In this document: in pieces, positions 58,401 through 64,000 of the stretch | How the letters are laid out: each line of letters opens with the position of its first letter | Position numbering within the stretch: the stretch's first letter is position 1 | Source of the DNA: Turritopsis dohrnii | Lineage: Eukaryota > Cnidaria > Hydrozoa > Anthoathecata > Oceaniidae | Reading direction: 5' to 3' | Length of the DNA: 64,000 nucleotides | NCBI GenBank assembly: GCA_027922465.2 | Contig: BQMF02000098.1 | Span: 62,001-126,000, forward strand | The notes under the pieces: model-generated | Told to the model about the DNA's origin: nothing | Database searches by the model: none | The model's input: the letters and a program-made list of their open reading frames with translations, nothing else | Program-made: the position numbers and the translations under genes

Positions 58401-58995
58401 GACGATTTTGACCGTAATAACACTCTCCTTCGTGAGTGCTGCACAAAAACTCCTATTCAATTACTGTTTTGCAATATAAAAAAATATTTCAAAAGACCTT
58501 CCCCAAAATTATATCTAAAGGCGTCAGTACTTGATTATCGACTTCCAGCCTCGTTTCTACGCATCTTGTTGTTCTGCTAATGTCACATCCAAGCGAACAA
58601 AATGGCCAAAAAGCCATAGCAAGAAAGGGCTTTATTGAAATAGGAATTAAGATTTCTAAAGCGTCTGCAGGCAGAATTTCATAGGAAAAGTCTATTATTA
58701 TTTTTCGTATGATGTTCTCGAAGTTGAAGAGAAAATACTTTCGTTTTAAAACTGAAGATATAAAACATCTATATTTTGTTGAAGGAAGAAAGTATAGCGT
58801 TCTTTATGTCAACTCCTTTTTACATGCCTTGACTCAATACATTTCTATCAAGCCCCGTCATAATGGAAAGAAAATACGTATGTCTTAATTCTTCAAGAAG
58901 GCAAATGATTCCCAGAAACCTTTGAGGTTTAGCTCTTTACCTAACATAAGTATGGTGAATACTATGCTGAGTCCAAGTCCAGTTAATGACGTCAT
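52418..58995 (-). CDS. Secreted astacin-family zinc metalloprotease with ShKT modules
   Basis: Nine exons with consistent phases: 58995-58941, 58174-57890, 57771-57748, 56972-56799, 54913-54799, 54251-54076, 53426-53336, 53061-52901 and 52620-52418, summing to 1284 bp (427 residues). Exon 1 is a signal peptide. Exon 2 has tandem VPNYN-type repeats and a proline-rich segment. Exon 4 has the propeptide motif FEGDI, whose Asp caps the zinc in astacin zymogens, and the start of the mature domain (QWPNAIVPY). Exon 6 has the zinc site HEMMHALGFFHE. Exon 7 has the Met-turn SVMHYG. Exon 9 encodes cysteine-rich ShKT-type sequence: one clear module and a shorter one before it. Astacins cleave matrix or processing substrates; the ShKT combination is frequent in cnidarians, in development and sometimes in nematocysts. 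Which applies here cannot be told. The 24-bp exon 3 is the least certain. Confidence 0.85.
54950..55100. repeat. Small foldback repeat with CGCGAAAGTTTTTTCAC
   Basis: Lies in intron 4. GAAACTTTCGC and ACTTTCGCG on one side are complementary to GCGAAAGTTTTTTCAC, which occurs twice, so the region can fold. Non-coding. Confidence 0.55.
55191..55922. mobile_element. Foldback element with ~130-bp inverted arms
   Basis: The left arm, starting GAAGTTAATTC, contains AAGTCGTCGAATCGTTTTAG and CAAGTCGTCGAGTCGTTTTAG. The right arm, ending GAATTAACTTC, contains the complementary CTAAAACGACTCGACGACTTG and CTAAAACGGCTCGACGACTTG. The loop of ~430 bp has no ORF of note. It lies in the astacin intron 4, three bases from the MITE at 55925. 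Confidence 0.8.
55925..56048. mobile_element. Complete CCTTATCGGGG MITE in the astacin intron
   Basis: A 124-bp foldback beginning CCTTATCGGGGATAATTTCG and ending TTTCTCCGATAAGG, with TA flanks. The interior alternates CGTCGGGGAAAA and TTTTCCCCGACGAAAA blocks. Its CGTCGG motif is closer to the 47550 pogo element than to the 24040 copy. Confidence 0.85.
56580..56601. repeat. AAC microsatellite
   Basis: Seven consecutive AAC triplets immediately before the 27-bp array. Confidence 0.95.
56611..56799. repeat. 27-bp tandem repeat, seven copies, at the exon 4 splice donor
   Basis: Seven units of 27 bp, near-identical, each with AGAAGTTATCAAGA and ACTTACT-type ends on the plus strand. On the gene's strand every unit opens with AGTAAG, so each carries a copy of the exon 4 donor (TTTA^GTAAG). 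The last unit is the authentic donor at 56799. Confidence 0.95.
57713..57746. repeat. TTTA microsatellite next to exon 3 donor
   Basis: ATTAATTAA followed by six or seven TTTA units reaching the GTAAATAAATA donor of the 24-bp exon 3. Length variation here would change the donor's downstream bases. Confidence 0.85.
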
Positions 58996-58999
58996 AGTT

Positions 59000-59270
59000 G
59001 CATAACTTCTTTTCCTGGAATTAAAAAATGAGCACGTGAAAAAGATTCACAGATGTCACATTTACGAAACTACACCGGTGTCGAAGTAGACGACGTGTAA
59101 GATATCTATATCACGAAACAACAGAAATTTTACACTTGGGATAAGAAGTTTGTTTATAATGTTTATGAAGTTTGTTTCTTGAACTTAGAGAGATGCAATT
59201 GTGAAGAAACCAAGGAAAATCGATACTGACTTTCCTCACGTCTTCGTTTTCAGTACGTCTTCATAACACT
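59000..59270. other. Presumed promoter side of the astacin gene; no site assigned
   Basis: Upstream of the start codon at 58995. No clear TATA box or initiator can be claimed. The 5' untranslated region begins somewhere in this stretch. Confidence 0.3.
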
Positions 59271-59277
59271 ACTTTTC

Positions 59278-59376
59278 ACAACCTCGTACCCAGGGTTTCT
59301 TGCCTTTTCGATATACGGAGCGCTGTCGTCCGTATATCCATATCGAAAAGGCAAGAAACCCTGGGTACGAGGTTGT
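59278..59376. mobile_element. Near-perfect foldback with 37-bp arms
   Basis: Arms ACAACCTCGTACCCAGGGTT (first 20 bases) are repeated in perfect inverse over 37 bp around a short centre with GGAGCGCTGTCGTCC. The sequence ACTTTTC(AC) occurs on both sides (59271-59279 and 59377-59385), consistent with a 7-9 bp target duplication, which would suit a Mutator-like or similar element. Its intact arms imply recent insertion. Confidence 0.85.
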
Positions 59377-59710
59377 ACTTTTCACATTGTGTGCAGATAA
59401 GGATATTGGTAAAACTAAAAACATTTCTCAATAGCACAGTGTGAAAAAGACTTCCATTTTTAAGACAAATCTATGAATTAAAGTGAATCTTTTGTGTTCC
59501 TCACGTCGCCATCATACCGTAGTTTCGCAAGGTCCCTATTACTCCTGTTAAATAGTTAAATTTTGAAACTCCCCGTGATTCAAACATCGAATAAATTTAT
59601 GGAGAGTACGAGCTACGGACATTGAAATTCGTTCGAAATAGAGAGAATTCGAATTAAGAAGTTTCGAATTATAGAAATTCAACGGTACTATACTTTACTG
59701 AAATCATCGC

Positions 59711-59794
59711 GTTGGGTGTGAGAAGACAAGTCGGGCGTAAAAACGTTGGGTGTGAGAAGACAAGTTGGGCGTAAAAACGTTGGGTGTGAGGAGA
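59711..59794. repeat. 34-bp tandem repeat, 2.5 copies
   Basis: The unit begins GTTGGGTGTGAGAAGACAAG and ends GGGCGTAAAAAC; two full copies (59711-59778) and a partial third follow without gaps. Confidence 0.9.
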
Positions 59795-59823
59795 TTTTAA
59801 AGTGCTCTAGTATGTTCTCATCA

Positions 59824-59999
59824 CACTGGAATCTCTATAAAGCGGACACGCCGTAAAGTGGATACTTCTAAAAAGAGAACAATACGTTTTGAAACAGGAA
59901 CTGGTCAAACTCCTATAAAGCGCTGTCTATATAGCAATTACTTCTATAAAGTGGTTACATTTTTTTGGAACGCGTGTCCACTTTATACACATTTCACTG
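59824..59999. mobile_element. Tigger-like MITE
   Basis: Begins CACTGGAATCTCTATAAAGC and ends CACTTTATACACATTTCACTG, imperfect inverted copies sharing GTGTCC/GGACAC and CACTTTATA/TATAAAG blocks. Internal TCTATAAAG(T/C)G motifs repeat. A TA follows the right end; the left flank lacks it, so the first bases have changed. Confidence 0.65.
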
Positions 60000-60950
60000 T
60001 ATATATTTCATCGAGGTTTCCTTTTGAAATTCTCCGAAGTAAGTTGAAGTTTAAAAACAATCTGGACATATTAATGGTTATACATTTCTCATTCAAAGAC
60101 GAAATAAATCAAAATTCTAAAGACTCCAGAAAAGTTGATCAAACTGTACAAATTATTTATGAGCCTTTTAAGACTCTATGTAAAATTATATTTATGTAAA
60201 TATTTTGATTAAATATCAGTGAAACGCAGCTCACCTTTTTCAAGTAGTTTCTACCATCCCCACTGTGAAGCTTCCATTTTAAATCATTCTCACTGTGAAG
60301 TTGTCATGCTTACACGCTGCATGAGCATACACATTTTTATATAAGCAACGCTATTAAATGTTTTTAAAGGGGAACTAAACTAAAACTAGTTAGTAGCTAA
60401 AGCTAAAATGCCCCGCCTCAAGCTTCAGTGTGTCTCCAAAAAATCATAATTTTCATGGATTACACAATAGAGCTCTTTTGTTTCATTTAACAAAGGATTT
60501 TGACGTTTGGAGTGTGCTTTAAATAGTAACTAGACGCCTCTCATGGCTTGAATAATTTCCTCTTCAGCCATAGAAGAAACTGTTTCACGCTAATTTTCAA
60601 AATATCTGAATGAATTTATCCATTCTTTTTTTGTTTGAAATGCTTATACAGAATAGGTCCAACAATTTGCAAAATATAAATTTAAAATATAATATTTGGT
60701 AGAAGTGAACCAAAATCACTTGAAAAAAGTTATATAGATTGACGACTTTCACAATTGTATGCCTCAACACTATTCAGGTCTATTACAACCAAATGATTAG
60801 GTCAATCAGGTCTAAAAATTGAAGATATATGCCTATTTATGGCTAAATTAGAAAAAGTGACTGAAAAATTCGAAATAAACACTTTCCACTTCTTCTTTGA
60901 GCACTCTTTAAAAAATTGGCACAAATTGGGAGCAAATTGCGAATTCACCA
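60000..60950. other. No gene recognised
   Basis: AT-rich sequence between the MITE and the repeat at 60961. Confidence 0.4.
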
Positions 60951-60960
60951 GTTGAAGCTT

Positions 60961-61041
60961 ATTGCCCCCGCAGCGAGCGTAAGCGAGCGAGGAGGCATAG
61001 TAGTTTCACGAGATAGGCGAATGTCAGTTTCCGATTTTGTT
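60961..61041. repeat. CGAGCGTAAGCG repeat, copy 2
   Basis: Inverted partner of 36926-37003. It contains GCAGCGAGCGTAAGCGAGCG and CACGAGATAGGCGAATGTCA and lies directly upstream of the ORF at 61132. Confidence 0.65.
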
Positions 61042-61131
61042 CTTCATCATCATCATCTTCTTCATCCTCCAACTTTTCGTGTTGACGTTACACGGAACTA
61101 TTCAGTATAATGCCGTCGTAGTTTTTCCGAG

Positions 61132-61827
61132 GTGAAATACGAAGTCCATGTGCAAGGTATTCCTTTTTTTAAAACTAAAACTGACACTTCAGAAATGAAT
61201 CGTGATTCAATCACTGAAGGCCCACAAAATGTGGGAGATCTGCGTGTTGCAGATAAAGCTAGCAATGATGAGACTTCGAATGAAGTATATGTAGCTCTGT
61301 CTACAGATTCAGCTCTTAATAATGAGATATCCAGATGGACCAGGCTAACTAAAAACAGCTTGAGTAGTCAAATACATTTCAGAAATGCTTGCAGACAACA
61401 GCCATCAAATTTTTCTTGTGCTGTTGATTGTTTTTTAGAAATTAGCTGTTCTATATTGTACAGTCATTTGAAATATATTTCAAGATCTGGATTTTTTGAT
61501 TTAGTTTGTGGAAGTGCAAACTTCTATCAAATCATAATTAGCTCTATTGAGAGAGATATTATCAAGTTTAGTGATTATGAACAAAATCTGGCAGACATTC
61601 GTCAACCTGTATGGGACTATTTGGTGGAACATTGTCCATCATTTGTTAACAGGAACACGGAAGCTCAATTCTCAGAAATCTTTTCAAGTTGTCTTTTCAA
61701 CTTCTTGACAGAAGATGAGAAAGCTCTTTTTCAATCAAGATATTATCTTAAAGCATTCTGTAGCAGTTGCAATAAGGATTTTGAAATTGAATTGCCTACT
61801 ATTAGGCCGTGGGCCAATGCGCCTTAA
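61132..61827 (+). CDS. Fragment of a multicopy cysteine-peptidase-like protein
   Basis: A 231-codon frame. The central part reads RQQPSNFSCAVDCFLEISCS, followed by FFDLVCGSANFYQIIISSIE, VWDYLVEHCPSFVNRN, and a cysteine pair in FCSSCNKDFEIELP. The SxNFSCAVDCFLE motif recalls the nucleophile region of ubiquitin-specific-peptidase-like folds. I recall the whole block as a frequent multicopy, transposon-linked protein in cnidarians, without a firm name. The frame ends at TAA after RPWANAP, and the expected downstream histidine part is not seen, so it is probably the 5' portion of a decayed element gene. The ATG is preceded by an in-frame open stretch, so the start is uncertain. Confidence 0.45.
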   Translation: MKYEVHVQGIPFFKTKTDTSEMNRDSITEGPQNVGDLRVADKASNDETSNEVYVALSTDSALNNEISRWTRLTKNSLSSQIHFRNACRQQPSNFSCAVDCFLEISCSILYSHLKYISRSGFFDLVCGSANFYQIIISSIERDIIKFSDYEQNLADIRQPVWDYLVEHCPSFVNRNTEAQFSEIFSSCLFNFLTEDEKALFQSRYYLKAFCSSCNKDFEIELPTIRPWANAP

Positions 61828-61829
61828 AA

Positions 61830-62635
61830 GCTCTTAAAAAAAGTTTCGTACCCCAAATCTCGGGACAAAGGTATCTATATATAAATTAGCGATTTTAAAC
61901 ATGCTGAATTCAAAAATAAATGTTACAAAGCTGGTAACCCCGCAGTTTTCGAGAAATTGAGCATCAAAAATAGCGCAATCGTGTTTTATCGTGTTTTATC
62001 GTGTTAAGTGCTTTCTCAAATATTTCTTTGTAATATAATAGTTTAAAAATTTCAATCATGCATATAAACACAATATAAATACCAACATGCACTAAAACAC
62101 TTTCATAACGTTAAAAACTAGGAAAAACTAAGTAAATACTTAATTATCGGGTCGTATCGAGAACTTTTCGATAAATTGAAATCTCAAGCGTTCCTTATCC
62201 TATTTTTCTGTTTTTTCCTTTAAGTTAATTATATTTTCATGATTATCAACTAGTAAACACAAATAATTCAGCGAGTAGCTTAATTACAGGTAAAATGAGC
62301 TATCGGGAAAAGCGTATCGTGTGTTATCGATATTCTGTTTAAAAATATAATTATTCAACTGTTTCTCAGCATCTGAGGTGTCGTCAATGTCTGATTCAAA
62401 AAGTCGAGACCTTAAAGCTGGCATCAACATCATCATCCGAATCTTCCTCGCTTGATTCTGATTCGTCAACTTTTCCATTCTCTCATAAATACATTTGCAT
62501 ATCTTTTGTGCACGAGAGTTTGTTTATGAAACATTTGCAACTTCTTTGTTTTTGCATCCACTTTCTTCGCATCCGCAGGTTGTTAGTTCTTTTAGTATAT
62601 CTACAGCACAATCTGTATCCATCCAATCAAAACTA
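61830..62635. other. No gene recognised
   Basis: AT-rich. A minus-strand frame at 62284-62478 contains an acidic stretch (ESDIDDTSDAE) but nothing recognisable. Confidence 0.35.
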
Positions 62636-62639
62636 ATTT

Positions 62640-62990
62640 CTTAACTTTCTATCTTCCAACCATGATTTCTTGCATCGCAGGGGTATCAATAACAGAAGAT
62701 TGACGACACTTTTCCAATAGCTTTGATAGTTTGCGCGCTTTGTATGTTTTTGTAGTGCATCGAACGTCGGGTGGCAGTAATTCCTCTGCAAAGTTGCTTT
62801 GTTGAAAGAATGTCACTGGTTCGTTACATCGTTTTTTACTGCTTCCGTAAGCATATAAACTTCTTCAACTGTTGAAGCATCAAAATAGTCGCTATCGCCA
62901 ATACAGCCGATTTGCGTATTGAAGGGATATGTTGATATTCAGGCATTGCCGGCACGTTTGTTTCCTCTTGCCGTGAAAGCAGCTAGTGTA
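62640..62990 (-). pseudogene. Multicopy transposon-linked protein relic with a DALxxHxKRANYQ-type motif
   Basis: The minus strand reads GCDTTTLAAFTARGNKRA near 62990, then after a stop GDSDYFDASTVEEVYMLTEA, and after frameshifts LPPD joined to FDALQKHTKRANYQSYWKS. The combination of a GCDTT start, an LPP block and an ALxxHxxRANYQ block is one I recognise from repeated cnidarian transposon-associated proteins, without a firm family name. Multiple stops and frameshifts show it is dead. Confidence 0.4.
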
Positions 62991-63324
62991 GTGGTATCAC
63001 AACCATAAAGATACGTTAAACATTATAAGTATATGTGTATTTTCGAATGTCACTTGTGTATCCCCTTCTTCTTACGAAAAATTGATTTTTTTGCACTTTA
63101 CATTGTTTAGTAACTGACTTTAAAGGAACTAAATTTCGTTTTACGTGACTTTTATTTCCCGCGAAATGAAGAATTTTGGTCAACCGCGAAATTCAGTTCT
63201 CGTGAATTTTTTTAAATTAAATTTTGATTCTTGAATTTGAAATTTTCAGGTAGTTGAAATTAATGAAACATTTTTTTGCGCTCGTATTTTCTTCGCGTAT
63301 AATAGTGAGTTCTAATAATAGTGA

Positions 63325-63605
63325 GCTTAAGCAACTACGACGGCAACATGGACGACGACGTGAGCAAAAAGAACAAAATAATAAAATTACTTGTGAATAG
63401 TATTTTGAAGAACTTCTTTTTATTGGAGAACTTATTCAATTGATAAACTTATAACGACTAGAAAGTTATCGAGCTTCAATAAAATCTACATAAGAGAAAA
63501 AGACTTTCTCTATAATCGCGTCTCCGTTGTCAGTACGACTTCAAATCATGACTTTTCACGTTGTGCATAGAACGTGCAATTATGTTAATGATGTAATTAT
63601 CCTTT
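63325..63605. repeat. Interspersed repeat R3, copy 2
   Basis: Partner of 41335-41665, with ATGGACGACGACGTGAGCAA, AACTTATAACGACT, TAAAATCTACATAAGAGAA and GCATAGAACGTGCAA in the same order. It lacks the ~30-bp duplication of the AGAAGAAGACT block seen in copy 1. Confidence 0.75.
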
Positions 63606-63609
63606 TCTT

Positions 63610-64000
63610 TGATTCTATATGGCACTAGGTCTTGCATCATTGCTAATAAAATTTTAATACTCATTTCTTATACATGTAATGTTCTACATGGAATGGGCCA
63701 CCCAGGATTATGCCCATATTACTGTCACCAGACATTACTTGCAGCTGAGCGAAGGAATCGAACCTTAAAACCATGCAGAACTTACCTTCCAAACTTTCAA
63801 CCTCTTCTAACCGACTAGAACTATCTTCTTGGACTACATCATTGGAGAGTAAAACTATAACTTCATGAAATACTAACTCACTACTGTTTCTTACAAGTGT
63901 AGGACTTGGTCAATAAAAAACAATATGTGGAAAACTGTTGTATACCTTGATCTCTCTGAATTGTAGTTGGAGAGATCTAGTTGCTCTTCAGACTGAATAA
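63610..64000. other. No gene recognised at the right edge
   Basis: A short frame at 63609-63818 has no motif. GATCTCTCTGAATTGTAGTTGG with AGAGATC forms a small inverted repeat near 63950. Nothing else can be supported. Confidence 0.35.

Overview
The window is AT-rich animal nuclear DNA with spliced genes, short intronless genes and many decayed transposons. The best taxonomic hints are a PAN/apple plus fibrinogen-domain secreted protein, an astacin protease with ShKT modules, HEPN plus NB-ARC receptor-like genes, and SAP- and THAP-domain multicopy relics. Together these suggest a cnidarian, perhaps a medusozoan. This is inference; no rRNA or mitochondrial sequence is present to fix it.

Layout. 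1-1341 (minus): large exon of a HEPN-NB-ARC (STAND/NLR-like) gene running off the left edge. 1.5-6.1 kb: no gene recognised. 6.1-10 kb: diverged tandem array split by a Tigger-type element. 10-14 kb: scattered candidate exons on the minus strand. 14.9-16.5 kb: second HEPN-NB-ARC copy, broken by three frameshifts. 17.7-22.9 kb: a candidate transposon with inverted CCCACC-type ends rich in TGACGTCA, carrying a spliced DUF4806 gene. 22.9-26.7 kb: foldback MITEs, then a CCCAGTGGGCAC-ended element sitting in a paralogue of the 13.8 kb exons. 29.3-29.5 kb: pogo transposase relic. 29.9-30.9 kb: intact PAN-fibrinogen gene. 32.4-34.2 kb: Helitron protein fragment meeting a sacsin-like fragment that is itself split by a MITE. 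34.5-35.2 and 39.0-40.1 kb: a deleted and an intact SLC35G-like transporter. 43.7-45.6 kb: SAP/SWIM-type and THAP-type relics facing each other. 47.5-48.7 kb: a deleted pogo element that is the evident relative of the CCTTATCGG MITEs. 49.7-51 kb: GACGTC-rich element with a small two-exon ORF. 52.4-59.0 kb: nine-exon astacin-ShKT gene. 59-64 kb: palindromes, MITEs and two more multicopy protein relics.

Intact-looking genes are few: the PAN-fibrinogen protein, the SLC35G transporter, the astacin (a model whose nine exons agree in phase and sum to 428 codons), and the open part of the first HEPN-NB-ARC gene. Nearly everything else is transposon-derived or pseudogenised. The most notable observations are the paired HEPN-NB-ARC copies, the DUF4806-carrying GACGTC element, a MITE whose removal exactly rejoins a sacsin-like ORF, and a 27-bp tandem repeat that copies the 5' splice site of the astacin gene.
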